A stretch of 64,000 nt of DNA. Origin: Changchengzhania lutea. GTDB lineage: Bacteria > Bacteroidota > Bacteroidia > Flavobacteriales > Flavobacteriaceae. The number at the start of each line of letters is the position of its first letter. The first letter of the stretch is position 1. Below are positions 28,206 through 38,003 of this stretch, in pieces. The position numbers and the translations under genes are program-made. The stretch spans positions 2,138,001-2,202,000 of the forward strand of contig NZ_CP039456.1 in NCBI RefSeq assembly GCF_006974145.1, written 5' to 3'. The notes beneath the pieces were generated by a model. That model was not told the DNA's origin. It did no database searches and saw nothing but the letters and a program-made list of their open reading frames with translations.

Positions 28206-30092
28206 ATGAAAAAACATATATACATATTGGCGAGCCTTTTAATGGTTAGTGGGATTGCCTTGGCACAAAAAGGAAATTTAAAACGGGTGAATAAGCTTTT
28301 CGAAATGAGAGCCTATACCGAAGCCGCTGAAACTTATGAAACTAAAGAACGTACCCAAGAAGTACTTCAGAATTTGGCAGATTCATACTATTTTAATGTC
28401 AGCTTGCAAAAGGCTATAAAAACATACCGTGAGTTATTTGTAACTTATGGCGATTCCATAGATATAGAGTATCACTTTAGATTTGCACAGGCTTTAAAGG
28501 GCGTAAAAAACTATAAGGAAGCAGATAAACACTTAAGCATGTATTACAACAGAAAAGTAAATACCGATGCGTTTATGGAACATTTAGAAAAAACAACACC
28601 ACATACATTCACGTTGGAGCAATTGCAAAACGAAGGCTCGAATAGTGACTTCGGTTTAACTTTTTATGGGGATGATAAAGTGGCTTTTGCATCTGCAAGA
28701 AATACGGATAATCCATCTTATTCGTGGAATGAATTGCCCTATTTAGATTTGTATAATGCTACAATGACTAATGAAGGGATGCTTAAAAATATTCAACCAT
28801 TTTCTGATGCCATTAATACCGATTCGCACGAAAGCAATGCGGTATTTAGTAAAGATGGTAAAACCATGTATTTTAATAGAACCAATTCAACCCGTAAAAA
28901 AACAGATGAACAACGCATTGCGCACATTAAAATATACAAGGCAGAACTTATAGATAGTGTATGGACCAATGTTACGGCATTACCCTTTACATCCAATGCA
29001 TACAGCACAGAACACCCAGCATTGAGTAAAGATGAAAAGACGCTATATTTTGCAAGCGATATGTCCGGGACCTTAGGAAGTTTTGATATTTATAAAGTAG
29101 CGATAAATGAGGATGGTACTTACGGAGAGCCAGAAAACTTAGGTGCAACCATCAATACAAAACACCGAGAACAATTTCCATATATTAGTGATTATGATGT
29201 GTTGTATTTTTCATCCATCGGTCATGAAGGCTATGGCGGTTTAGATGTCTTTAGAAGTAATATGGTTAATGGCCAGTTCGATAAACCTGTCAATCTGGGA
29301 AGTTCCATCAACAGCAATTTAGATGATTTTGCCTATACCGTTAGAGAAAAGAATAACGTTGGTTATGTGTCTTCAAATAGAACCGGTTACGATCGTATTT
29401 TTGGTTTCGCTAGAGAAGACAACATGCTTACAAAGTATCAAGTAGAAGGTATTGTACAAGACAAAAACAGCCAAGAGCTACTTACAGGCGCTTTGGTCAC
29501 CTTGTTTAATGAATCTGGAAATGTGATTCAAGACACACTAGTTGGTGATGATGCCTATTATATTTTCAAAATAGAACCGAATAAAAAGTATAAGGTAAGA
29601 GGCACACGAAAAGCCTATATTCCGCAAGACGTAGAATTTTCAACAGATAGCAAAGGCAAAGTGCAACATAATATCTACTTGTCTTTAGAATCTTTTGCCG
29701 ATGCTGAAGAGCGTGTTAAGGAAAACGAAAAAGGCGATGTTCAAGTGCAGTTGGATAAAATTTATTTTGATTTTGATAAATCGAATATTCGAAAAGATGC
29801 AGCAACAACTTTAAATGTACTGGTAGATTTAATGAAGAAATATCCATCTATGGAAGTGGAAGTGTCGGCACATACCGATGCGCGCGGACCAGATCAATAC
29901 AACTTAGATTTATCTAAACGGAGAGCCGCATCCACTTTAGAATATTTAGTAAGTCAGGGCATTGATAGAAACCGATTAAAAAGTATCGGGTATGGTGAAA
30001 TGCAACCACTAAACGACTGTGTTAAAGAAGACATCTGTGAAGATGAAGAGTATGATATTAACAGACGATGTGAATTTACAATATTGAATTAA
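28206..30092 (+). CDS. PorE-like OmpA-family protein (TPR, beta-propeller, carboxypeptidase-regulatory-like, OmpA domains)
   Basis: The 628-residue protein has a signal peptide (to about 20), TPR-like helices (25-130), PD40/beta-propeller repeats (about 140-400, with AFASARN, MYFNRT, LYFASDMSG, LYFSSIG), a CarboxypepD_reg-like domain (about 415-495) and an OmpA peptidoglycan-binding domain (about 515-628) with YFDFDKSNIR and HTDARGPDQYNLDLSKRRA. This is the domain order of PorE, which ties the type IX apparatus to peptidoglycan. It closes the adhesin-SprF-OmpA trio before a terminator and may be an adhesin-specific anchor, not the core PorE. Confidence 0.93.
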   Translation: MKKHIYILASLLMVSGIALAQKGNLKRVNKLFEMRAYTEAAETYETKERTQEVLQNLADSYYFNVSLQKAIKTYRELFVTYGDSIDIEYHFRFAQALKGVKNYKEADKHLSMYYNRKVNTDAFMEHLEKTTPHTFTLEQLQNEGSNSDFGLTFYGDDKVAFASARNTDNPSYSWNELPYLDLYNATMTNEGMLKNIQPFSDAINTDSHESNAVFSKDGKTMYFNRTNSTRKKTDEQRIAHIKIYKAELIDSVWTNVTALPFTSNAYSTEHPALSKDEKTLYFASDMSGTLGSFDIYKVAINEDGTYGEPENLGATINTKHREQFPYISDYDVLYFSSIGHEGYGGLDVFRSNMVNGQFDKPVNLGSSINSNLDDFAYTVREKNNVGYVSSNRTGYDRIFGFAREDNMLTKYQVEGIVQDKNSQELLTGALVTLFNESGNVIQDTLVGDDAYYIFKIEPNKKYKVRGTRKAYIPQDVEFSTDSKGKVQHNIYLSLESFADAEERVKENEKGDVQVQLDKIYFDFDKSNIRKDAATTLNVLVDLMKKYPSMEVEVSAHTDARGPDQYNLDLSKRRAASTLEYLVSQGIDRNRLKSIGYGEMQPLNDCVKEDICEDEEYDINRRCEFTILN

Positions 30093-30120
30093 CCAAAAGT
30101 CTAAATAACCAAAATTATTT

Positions 30121-30153
30121 AAAAGACCTTTCCAATTTGGAAAGGCTTTTTTT
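30121..30153 (+). terminator. Terminator of the adhesin operon
   Basis: CCTTTCCA (30127-30134) pairs with TGGAAAGG (30138-30145) over a three-base loop, followed by a run of T. Confidence 0.85.
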
Positions 30154-30242
30154 ATGCTGAATTTGTTTCAGTATGCTTATATTTGAATATAAATAAACAA
30201 CTTTATGTATTTTTAAAATAGATAAAGAAAACCTTATGAAAT

Positions 30243-30452
30243 ATGATTAAGTTTTGGATTTTAACAATTTGTATATTTTTAATTCTGGCTTACTTTCTGA
30301 ACAAAGTAATTTATAAGCATATTAGGGGTAATGAAAAAAAGGATAAAAGACTATGGAACATATATTATTGGGAAGGGTTAGTTGCCTTAAGTTCAGGATT
30401 AACATTTGTTATATTGTTTATTTTGAAATCGACCAATTTTTTGCCTTTTTAA
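30243..30452 (+). CDS. Small hypothetical membrane protein
   Basis: The 69-residue protein has two predicted transmembrane helices (about 3-22 and 45-65) joined by a basic loop with RGNEKKDKR, predicting the loop on the cytoplasmic side. I do not recognise a family. It is free-standing between the adhesin terminator and the repeats before ruvB. It is probably real because the composition is that of a membrane protein and no other frame is open here. Confidence 0.5.
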   Translation: MIKFWILTICIFLILAYFLNKVIYKHIRGNEKKDKRLWNIYYWEGLVALSSGLTFVILFILKSTNFLPF

Positions 30453-30468
30453 ATCTTGTCATTCCGGA

Positions 30469-30496
30469 GTTTATACTGAGCGCAGTCGAAGTAAAC
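30469..30496. repeat. Palindromic intergenic repeat, copy 1 (GAGCGCAGTCGA core)
   Basis: The core GAGCGCAGTCGA (30478-30489) has ACT before it (30475-30477, one base apart from the core boundary shared T) and AGT after it (30490-30492), with outer GTTT/AAAC extending the pairing. This core is, from my recollection, frequent between genes of Flavobacteriaceae. Confidence 0.65.
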
Positions 30497-30535
30497 AAGA
30501 AACTAAATTCATAAGTATCAAAATACTATAAAATG

Positions 30536-30560
30536 TCACCCTGAGCGCAGTCGAAGGGTC
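30536..30560. repeat. Palindromic intergenic repeat, copy 2 (GAGCGCAGTCGA core)
   Basis: The same core GAGCGCAGTCGA (30543-30554) is flanked by different but complementary arms ACCCT (30538-30542) and AGGGT (30555-30559). The element ends seven bases before the ruvB start codon. Confidence 0.7.
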
Positions 30561-30566
30561 TTTAAT

Positions 30567-31589
30567 ATGAACGAAAATCTAGACACAACAAACGAGAATT
30601 TTTCACCAGAAGAAATAGAGGTTGAAAAAAAGTTAAGACCCTTATCATTTGATGATTTCACCGGTCAGGATCAGGTATTGGAAAATCTTCAAATTTTTGT
30701 TCAAGCCGCTAATTTAAGAAGCGAAGCTTTAGATCACACACTTTTTCATGGCCCTCCTGGATTAGGAAAAACCACCTTAGCACATATTTTGGCTAACGAA
30801 CTTAGTGTTGGCATAAAAGTAACCTCGGGTCCTGTTCTGGATAAACCCGGGGATTTAGCGGGATTGTTAACCAATTTAGAAGAACGCGATGTATTGTTTA
30901 TTGATGAAATACACCGTCTAAGCCCTATCGTAGAAGAGTATTTATATTCGGCTATGGAGGATTATAAAATTGATATCATGATTGAATCTGGACCTAATGC
31001 AAGAACGGTTCAAATCAATCTGAGTCCATTTACTTTAATAGGTGCCACGACACGTTCGGGTTTGCTAACAGCTCCCATGCGTGCCCGTTTTGGGATTCAA
31101 AGTCGCCTACAATATTATAAAACGGATTTGCTAACGACCATTGTGCAACGTAGCGCTTCCATTTTAAATATGCCAACAAGCATGGAGGCCGCCATTGAAA
31201 TTGCTGGAAGAAGTCGGGGCACGCCAAGAATAGCCAATGCCTTGTTAAGACGGGTTCGTGATTTCGCCCAAATTAAGGGTGACGGCACTATTGATATTAA
31301 AATCGCCAAATTCGCCTTAGAGGCGTTGCATGTGGATGCTCATGGTTTAGATGAAATGGATAATAAAATCCTGATGACCATTATAGAAAAGTTTAAAGGT
31401 GGCCCCGTTGGTGTTTCTACCATTGCCACGGCAGTCAGTGAAAGTACCGAAACCATTGAAGAGGTTTACGAGCCGTTTCTAATACAACAAGGTTTTATCA
31501 TGCGCACGCCTCGAGGAAGAGAAGTTACGGAACTTGCCTATAAACATTTGGGAAAAATAAAAGGCTCTGTTCAAGGGGGTTTGTTTTAG
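30567..31589 (+). CDS. ruvB: Holliday junction branch migration ATPase RuvB
   Basis: The 340-residue protein has the RuvB AAA+ core: Walker [11 protein letters not shown] at 61-70, Walker [12 protein letters not shown], sensor-1 [18 protein letters not shown] and a C-terminal winged helix with [10 protein letters not shown], which contacts DNA. Hexameric RuvB drives branch migration with RuvA during recombination repair. Unlike in enterobacteria it is not beside ruvA, which lies about 16 kb downstream. A palindromic repeat abuts its start. Confidence 0.97.
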   Translation: MNENLDTTNENFSPEEIEVEKKLRPLSFDDFTGQDQVLENLQIFVQAANLRSEALDHTLFHGPPGLGKTTLAHILANELSVGIKVTSGPVLDKPGDLAGLLTNLEERDVLFIDEIHRLSPIVEEYLYSAMEDYKIDIMIESGPNARTVQINLSPFTLIGATTRSGLLTAPMRARFGIQSRLQYYKTDLLTTIVQRSASILNMPTSMEAAIEIAGRSRGTPRIANALLRRVRDFAQIKGDGTIDIKIAKFALEALHVDAHGLDEMDNKILMTIIEKFKGGPVGVSTIATAVSESTETIEEVYEPFLIQQGFIMRTPRGREVTELAYKHLGKIKGSVQGGLF

Positions 31590-31750
31590 AACAATCTAAA
31601 TTAAAAGATAACAGACTAATTGATTATTAATGAGCATCTTGTGTCTTCTAACCGTATGACTAATAAATCGGACTTTTAACTATAATTTTAGAAGAGAATT
31701 CTTGTTTTTTTTACTTTTCGCGTGAAATAGATAACCCAAATCTAATTGAA

Positions 31751-33094
31751 ATGAAACACACATGCTTTTTAAAAGTTATCGTTCTTGGTGTTTTTTTTAC
31801 ACTCAGTTCCTGTGTTACAGATCAAGACGATTATGTAAACACACCAGTTGAATCCAATTTAGAAAAGCGTCTTGCAGAACTATATGGCTCTAAGTCAGCG
31901 CTCATATTGCCAGCTTCTAACGACTTTTCGAAAATTCCTAGTGATGCGAATAATCCAATAACCCAGGCTAAAGTAGAACTGGGTAAATTTTTATTTCATG
32001 AAACGGCTCTAGGTGAAAACCCGAAATTGGAACAAGGAAGGGATACCTATTCTTGTGCGAGTTGTCATCATGCAGATGCTGGTTTTCAAAGCGGGATAAT
32101 CCAAGGTATTGGAGAAGGTGGCATTGGCTTTGGAATAAAAGGGGAAGGACGTATAAAATCAACAGAATACCGAGAAGAAGATTTAGATATGCAACCCATA
32201 AGAAGTCCTAGTATTTTAAATACGGCGTATCAAGACGTCATGCTATGGAATGGTCAATTTGGAGCGGTAGGTACTAACGCAGGTACCGAAGCCAGTTGGA
32301 AAGCGGGAACGCCTATAGAGAATAACACCTTAGGATTTGAAGGTTTAGAAACTCAGGCTATCGCCGGAATTGAAGTTCATAGAATGGTATGCGATCCGGA
32401 CTTTGTTGCCAGTTCACCTTATAAAGATTTGTTTGACAATGCTTTTCCAAATACGCCAATTGAAGACCGTTATACGCGAATAAAAGCAGGTCTCGCTATT
32501 GCGGCCTATGAAAGAACTGTTTTATCTAACCAAGCGCCTTTCCAAGACTGGTTAAAAGGGGATTATACGGCTATGGCTGAGGAGGAAATTGAAGGTGCGA
32601 TGTTGTTTTTTGATAAAGGCCAATGTTACAGCTGCCACTCAGGGCCAGGTCTAAATGGTATGGAATTTCACGCATTGGGTATGAATGATTTGGCAGGTCC
32701 AAATGTGCTCACCGTGGTTAATGATGCTACAAAAAGAGGACGTGGTGGATTCACAGGTAAAAGTGAGGATGATTATAAGTTTAAAACGCCACAATTATAT
32801 AATCTTAATGATGTTAATTTTTTCGGTCACGGCGGCAGTTTTACATCGGTGGAAGCTATTGTTCGATACAAAAACAAAGCGAGACATGAGAACAATGGTG
32901 TGCCCTCGGATAAACTATCTCCAAAATTTGAGCCCTTAAATTTAGATGAGGCTGAAATTCATGCCCTGACTTTATTTATAGAAAAATCTTTATACGATCC
33001 GTATTTATCGCGGTACAAACCAGAGCGTTTGCCATCGGGATTCTGCTTTCCTAATGCAGATTCCCAATCGTCCTTAGATATGGGATGTAATTAA
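31751..33094 (+). CDS. Dihaem cytochrome c peroxidase/MauG-family lipoprotein
   Basis: The 447-residue protein starts with a lipoprotein signal ending in LSSC (C21). Two haem sites, CASCHH (about 102) and CYSCHS (about 292), sit in the two cytochrome-like domains of the bacterial cytochrome c peroxidase/MauG superfamily, with GRGGFTGKSEDDYKFKTPQL and FFGHGGSF in the C-terminal domain. Members reduce hydrogen peroxide or oxidise protein or metal substrates in the periplasm. Which one applies here is open. It stands alone between ruvB and queG. Confidence 0.88.
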   Translation: MKHTCFLKVIVLGVFFTLSSCVTDQDDYVNTPVESNLEKRLAELYGSKSALILPASNDFSKIPSDANNPITQAKVELGKFLFHETALGENPKLEQGRDTYSCASCHHADAGFQSGIIQGIGEGGIGFGIKGEGRIKSTEYREEDLDMQPIRSPSILNTAYQDVMLWNGQFGAVGTNAGTEASWKAGTPIENNTLGFEGLETQAIAGIEVHRMVCDPDFVASSPYKDLFDNAFPNTPIEDRYTRIKAGLAIAAYERTVLSNQAPFQDWLKGDYTAMAEEEIEGAMLFFDKGQCYSCHSGPGLNGMEFHALGMNDLAGPNVLTVVNDATKRGRGGFTGKSEDDYKFKTPQLYNLNDVNFFGHGGSFTSVEAIVRYKNKARHENNGVPSDKLSPKFEPLNLDEAEIHALTLFIEKSLYDPYLSRYKPERLPSGFCFPNADSQSSLDMGCN

Positions 33095-33147
33095 ACGGTA
33101 TACACTCATTTAGATTATAAGAACTATATTGTAGCTTATACCGTTTA
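33092..33147. repeat. Inverted repeat after the peroxidase gene
   Basis: An 11-base perfect inverted repeat, TAAACGGTATA (33092-33102) and TATACCGTTTA (33137-33147), separated by 34 bases and beginning inside the stop codon. It is not followed by a T-run, so it is not a clear terminator. Confidence 0.45.
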
Positions 33148-33212
33148 TAATTTAAAATGGGTTTGAAACAATTTGAATTGTAATTGGTATTAATTGTTTC
33201 AGACTGGTGCTA

Positions 33213-34130
33213 ATGAAAAACACAACCCACACAAACCTCATAAAAACCGAAGCCAAACGCCTCGGTTTTTTATCTTGTGGTATAAGTAAAGCCGAATTTT
33301 TAGAAGAAGAAGCGCCAAGGTTAGAAAAGTGGTTGAACAAAAATATGCATGGGCAAATGCAATATATGGAAAATCATTTCGACAAGCGCTTGGATCCCAC
33401 AAAACTCGTTGAAGGCTCTAAAAGTGTGATTTCATTATTGCTCAATTACTACCCTAACCAAGAGCAAACAGCTAATAGCTATAAGCTGTCAAAGTACGCC
33501 TACGGCACCGATTACCATTTTGTGATTAAGGATAAATTAAAATCACTTCTAAATTTTATTCAAGACAAAATAGGCGAAGTTCATGGGCGGGCTTTTGTAG
33601 ATTCTGCGCCCGTTTTAGATAAAGCTTGGGCAGCCAAATCTGGATTAGGTTGGATTGGAAAACACAGTAATCTATTAACCCAACAGGTGGGCTCATTTTA
33701 CTTTATTGCTGAACTTATTATTGATCTAGATTTAGAGTACGATTCGATAACTACAGATCATTGTGGCTCATGTACAGCATGTATTGATGCCTGCCCAACA
33801 GAAGCTATTACAGAACCATACGTTGTGGACGGAAGTAAATGTATTTCCTATTTTACCATAGAATTAAAAGAAAATATTCCCACTGAGTTTAAAGGAAAAA
33901 TGGATGATTGGATGTTTGGTTGCGATATCTGTCAAGATGTATGCCCATGGAACAGGTTTTCAAAATCGCATAGCGAACCACTGTTTAATCCGCACCCCGA
34001 ATTGTTATCCATGACTAAAAAAGATTGGGATGAGATAACTGAAGGTACTTTTAAAAAAGTTTTTAAAAATTCCGCAGTAAAACGGACTAAATTTTCAGGG
34101 TTACAAAGAAATATTGATTTTTTGGGATAA
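33213..34130 (+). CDS. queG: Epoxyqueuosine reductase
   Basis: The ATG at 33213 (MKNTTHTN) is preferred over a GTG six bases upstream. The 305-residue protein has the QueG layout: N-terminal cobalamin-binding domain with [25 protein letters not shown] (catalytic Asp near 132), then two ferredoxin clusters [12 protein letters not shown] (about 184) and [13 protein letters not shown] (about 240). It makes the last step of queuosine synthesis, reducing epoxyqueuosine in tRNA anticodons, and needs cobalamin. It lacks the C-terminal HEAT repeats of longer QueG proteins. It converges on the LacI gene with a five-base gap. Confidence 0.95.
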   Translation: MKNTTHTNLIKTEAKRLGFLSCGISKAEFLEEEAPRLEKWLNKNMHGQMQYMENHFDKRLDPTKLVEGSKSVISLLLNYYPNQEQTANSYKLSKYAYGTDYHFVIKDKLKSLLNFIQDKIGEVHGRAFVDSAPVLDKAWAAKSGLGWIGKHSNLLTQQVGSFYFIAELIIDLDLEYDSITTDHCGSCTACIDACPTEAITEPYVVDGSKCISYFTIELKENIPTEFKGKMDDWMFGCDICQDVCPWNRFSKSHSEPLFNPHPELLSMTKKDWDEITEGTFKKVFKNSAVKRTKFSGLQRNIDFLG

Positions 34131-34135
34131 AATTA

Positions 34136-35170
34136 TTAGATAATCTCTTTAGTAGATTCCCTTTTTATCAAAGCCGTTTCAAGTGTAATAATTTTTGGTG
34201 CTTTAGGCTTTTTGTCTTTAATTGCTCTTATCTCCTTATAAAGTTGTTTAAAAGCCGTTCTTCCCATTTGGTAACCAGGTTGGTCAATGGTAGTTAAAGT
34301 TGGAGATATTACCGAAGACATGAACCAATTGCTAAACCCAACGATACTAATATCATCAGGAATTTTAACCCCTTGTTTGTTAAATTCTGTCATGGCACCA
34401 ATGGCTACTAAATCGGTATTTATAAAAATACCATCTACATCGTTATGGTCTTTTAATAATTGTTGCGCATTTCTTTTGCCTTCTTCAAAACTCATATCTC
34501 CGCATTCACATATATAAACTAAAGAGGGGTCGTACGCTAAATTATTATCCAATAAAGCTTTCTTGTAACCAAGAAACCTGTCTATGGAATTTTGAGGTAA
34601 AAGCGCACCCCTAAAATGTGCAATACGTTTGCAGCCTATATCTATTAAATGCTGTGTCGCGATGTAGGCAGCTTTACGATCATCAATGATTACTTTAGAG
34701 CATCTTACTATTTTGGCAATCTTATCAAACATAACCAGTGGTTTGTCTTGAGCTAAAACCTCATTTAGGTGATTAAAGTCTGCTGTTCCATTTGCCAACG
34801 ATATAAGTATGCCGTCAACACGCTGGCTTAACAATAAGTCGATTTGTTTTTTTTCTAACTCATAAGATTCATTAGATTGAAGAATGATTACCAAGTATCC
34901 TTTTTTTTCAGCCTGCGAGATAATACCTTTAATTACATTTGAAAAGAAATGATGAACAATAACTGGAATTATTAAACCAATGGTTTTTGATTCTTTGGTT
35001 CTTAGGTTAACGGCAAACGTATTAGGCTTATAATTTAGCGTTCTTGCTAATTCTTTTACTAGCCCTTTTGTTTTTTTGCTCACATCGGGATAATCTTTTA
35101 AAGCTTTTGAAACTGTTGTAACAGAAATATTTAATTGTTCTGCAATTTGTTTTAATGTAACTGGTTTCAT
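34136..35170 (-). CDS. LacI-family transcriptional regulator of the sugar locus
   Basis: The 344-residue protein has an N-terminal LacI helix-turn-helix (LKQIAEQLNISVTTVSKALKDYP, about 6-28 in two overlapping parts) with hinge YKPNTFAVNLR, then a periplasmic-binding-type effector domain (about 60-330). It is divergent from the TonB-dependent receptor, and two identical palindromes of LacI type lie between them, so it almost certainly represses that operon and probably itself. The effector is likely a sugar or sugar phosphate from sucrose breakdown, by context only. Confidence 0.92.
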   Translation of the reverse strand: MKPVTLKQIAEQLNISVTTVSKALKDYPDVSKKTKGLVKELARTLNYKPNTFAVNLRTKESKTIGLIIPVIVHHFFSNVIKGIISQAEKKGYLVIILQSNESYELEKKQIDLLLSQRVDGILISLANGTADFNHLNEVLAQDKPLVMFDKIAKIVRCSKVIIDDRKAAYIATQHLIDIGCKRIAHFRGALLPQNSIDRFLGYKKALLDNNLAYDPSLVYICECGDMSFEEGKRNAQQLLKDHNDVDGIFINTDLVAIGAMTEFNKQGVKIPDDISIVGFSNWFMSSVISPTLTTIDQPGYQMGRTAFKQLYKEIRAIKDKKPKAPKIITLETALIKRESTKEII

Positions 35171-35218
35171 AAAAGTTCATCTAAATTTATAAGGATAAAT
35201 ATAGTTAAAAATTTAAAT

Positions 35219-35253
35219 CGAAAACGTTTTCGTTAAAATCGAAAACGTTTTCG
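35219..35253. promoter_or_regulatory. Two tandem LacI-type operators
   Basis: Two identical perfect 14-base palindromes, CGAAAACGTTTTCG, lie at 35219-35232 and 35240-35253, with centres 21 bases apart (two helical turns). The central CG step within AAAACGTTTT is typical of LacI-family sites. Both lie in the gap between the divergent regulator and receptor genes; the left copy overlaps the expected -33 region for a minus-strand TATATTTA at 35196-35203 before lacI. Confidence 0.88.
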
Positions 35254-35341
35254 TTATCAAAATCATTTTTTTTATGAGCTACAAATGTAAATTAGTCAAA
35301 AATTAACTAAATATTTTATTAAATAACTAAATTAAGACAAA

Positions 35342-37969
35342 ATGAATTTAACAAAGACAAAATGGGGTTTCGTGCTCTTAATGTTATTTTCTGTATCAGT
35401 AGTTTTTGCGCAATCAACAATTTCTGGAACAGTAAACGATCAAAGTGGAGTGCCGCTTGGGGGTGTGAACGTAATTTTAGACGGTACTTCTAAAGGATCT
35501 GTTTCTGATTTTGATGGGAACTATTCAATCAGTAATGTGGAAGATGGTACGTATACATTAACAGCGACTTTTATAGGGTATAAAACCTATACTGAAAGCG
35601 TAACTGTTCAAGGGGTAGATATTACTTTAAATTTTCAATTGGCAGAAGATGCTGCATCTTTAGATGAGATAGTGGTAACAGGAGTTGTTAACCCTAAATC
35701 TAAATTAGAATCTAGTGTTTCTGTTTCTACAATGGATGTGAAACTTATTGAACAAGCTTCTCCAAGAAGTGCAGGTGAGCTTTTTAGAAATATACCAGGT
35801 ATTCGTGCTGAATCCTCGGGAGGAGAAGGGAATGCTAACTTTAACGTTCGTGGTGTACCAGTATCTTCTGGTGGGTCAAGATATTTTCAAATACAAGAAG
35901 ATGGATTGCCATTAAACTTATTTGGTGATACGTCATTTGGAAATGCTGATAACTTTTTAAGAATTGATTCCAACATTGGCAGAGTTGAGGCAATTAGAGG
36001 TGGCTCTGCATCAACACAAACGTCCAATGGCCCAGCAGGTATTATTAACATGATTAGTAAAACAGGTTCTACAGAAGGGGGTTCTGCAGGAACTACTTTT
36101 GGTTTGGATTACCAAACTAGTAGACTGGATTTTGAATATGGTACACCATTAGGTAATGGTTTGTCTTATCACATAGGTGGATTTATGAGAACTGGTGAAG
36201 GGCCAAGGGAAATAGGTTATCAAGGTAATAAAGGAGGGCAATTTAAAGCGAACCTTACAAAAAGATTTGAAAATGGATATGTACGTGTTTATACTAAGTT
36301 TTTAAACGACAAATCTGTAATGTATTTACCAATGCCTATGCTATTGGAAGGCGATAATGCAAATCCTACCTTTTCAAATTTACCAGGTTTTGATATTACT
36401 AACGATGCGGTGCAGTCTGCTTATTTACAACAAAGTGCAGGGACTTCACCTTTTGATGGAACAAGACATGTAAATGATGTTAGAAATGGAAATAATCCTA
36501 TTTCTAAATCTTTAGGCGCAGAGTTTTCTTTTAGCTTACCAAAAGATTGGAAGGTAGCTGGTAAAGCTAGATATTCTAATAATAGTGGCGAATGGGTGGC
36601 ACCGTTTACTGCCGCGGTTGGTACAATTTCTGAAATTGAAACAACTGCAAGGGATGCTTCAAATGCCACAGGCGCTTTAGTTTATGCCGATGGAGATAGA
36701 GAAGCTTTTGCTCCAGCAAACGGATTGGCTCAGATTATACATATGTTTGATGTTTCAGTAGAAGATTTAAGCAACTTTTTTGGTGACGTAAAAGTAAGCA
36801 AGAAAATTAGTGATAATGTTGGGTTTACAGCAGGTTTATTTACGGCTACTCAAAATACTAAAATTGGATGGCAATGGAATTCTTTTCTATCTGAAGTCAA
36901 AGGAAGAGGAGAAGCGAGATTAGCAGATTTTGATGGTTTCTCTAGAGGAGGTCAATACGCTTATGGTACACCTGTTTGGGGTAACTGTTGTCAACGTAAA
37001 TACAATACCGTACATAATGTAAATTCTCCTTATGTAGGTATTGATGCTGATATAAATGATAAGTTAAACTTTGATGGTAGTGTGCGTTTTGAAAATGTTC
37101 GTGCAAATGGTAACATACAAGGCGGTCCAACGAGTCAAGGGAACTTTGATTATGATGGAAACGGAACTATTGAAGGTATTGAAGAAAGTGTACCAGTAAT
37201 TATTGGTAACGCTGGACAAATTGTTGATGATAAATATAATTTTGTTTCTTATTCTGCGGGACTTAACTATAAATTAAATGAGGGAGCTGCTGTGTTTGGT
37301 AGATATAGTTCAGGTGCTTCAGGGAGAGCTGCTGATAGAAATAATTATGGAACTAATGGTAAAGCTGATGTACAATATGATGAAGTATCTCAATTAGAAG
37401 TTGGTTACAAGAAAAGACTTAAAAATGGAGTTCTTAACTTAACTGGATTTATGAGTAATACTGACGAAGGACTAAGCAACGAGTTAAATAGATCTGTAGG
37501 TAATCCATTCAAAGCTTTAGGTTTAGAGGCAGAAACGGCTTTAGCTTTTGGAGATAACTTCTCTTTTAATGGCTCTTTTACTTATACAAAAGCAGAAATT
37601 GATGGCGGGGACAATAAAGGAAATACGCCTAGAAGGCAAGCCGATTTGGTTTACAACTTATCTCCATCTTATAATTTTGGAAACAGTAGCCAGCATAGTT
37701 TGGCATTGAGTGTATTAGGGACGTCAAAATCGTATGCTCAAGATGATAACGATTTAGTGATGCCTGCTTATGCATACTTTAATTTAATTGGTAGAGCAGG
37801 TTTAACAGACGGACTTTCTGTAGTGTTAAGTGTAAATAATCTCTTTGATACTATTGGTATCACAGAAGTTGAAGGTAATGGAGATGGTGCTTTTGGTTCG
37901 GATCGTTTAGTAAGAGCTAGATCAATTAGCGGTCGTTCTTCTACAATATCTTTGCAATATAAATTTTAA
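35342..37969 (+). CDS. TonB-dependent outer-membrane receptor, probable sucrose/oligosaccharide importer
   Basis: The 875-residue protein has a signal peptide (to about 23), a CarboxypepD_reg-like beta-sandwich (24-105, with SGTVNDQSGVPLGGVNVI), a plug domain (about 110-230, GGSASTQTSNGPAGIINMIS) and a 22-strand barrel ending in a C-terminal Phe (SLQYKF). It draws substrate across the outer membrane using TonB energy. There is no SusD-like lipoprotein beside it, so it is not a classic SusCD pair. It heads the operon with permease, kinase and phosphorylase, and the operators lie 89 bases upstream, so sucrose or a related sugar is the likely cargo. Confidence 0.9.
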   Translation: MNLTKTKWGFVLLMLFSVSVVFAQSTISGTVNDQSGVPLGGVNVILDGTSKGSVSDFDGNYSISNVEDGTYTLTATFIGYKTYTESVTVQGVDITLNFQLAEDAASLDEIVVTGVVNPKSKLESSVSVSTMDVKLIEQASPRSAGELFRNIPGIRAESSGGEGNANFNVRGVPVSSGGSRYFQIQEDGLPLNLFGDTSFGNADNFLRIDSNIGRVEAIRGGSASTQTSNGPAGIINMISKTGSTEGGSAGTTFGLDYQTSRLDFEYGTPLGNGLSYHIGGFMRTGEGPREIGYQGNKGGQFKANLTKRFENGYVRVYTKFLNDKSVMYLPMPMLLEGDNANPTFSNLPGFDITNDAVQSAYLQQSAGTSPFDGTRHVNDVRNGNNPISKSLGAEFSFSLPKDWKVAGKARYSNNSGEWVAPFTAAVGTISEIETTARDASNATGALVYADGDREAFAPANGLAQIIHMFDVSVEDLSNFFGDVKVSKKISDNVGFTAGLFTATQNTKIGWQWNSFLSEVKGRGEARLADFDGFSRGGQYAYGTPVWGNCCQRKYNTVHNVNSPYVGIDADINDKLNFDGSVRFENVRANGNIQGGPTSQGNFDYDGNGTIEGIEESVPVIIGNAGQIVDDKYNFVSYSAGLNYKLNEGAAVFGRYSSGASGRAADRNNYGTNGKADVQYDEVSQLEVGYKKRLKNGVLNLTGFMSNTDEGLSNELNRSVGNPFKALGLEAETALAFGDNFSFNGSFTYTKAEIDGGDNKGNTPRRQADLVYNLSPSYNFGNSSQHSLALSVLGTSKSYAQDDNDLVMPAYAYFNLIGRAGLTDGLSVVLSVNNLFDTIGITEVEGNGDGAFGSDRLVRARSISGRSSTISLQYKF

Positions 37970-38003
37970 AGAATAAGTTTAATTTAATTTGAGTTTGTTA
38001 ACT

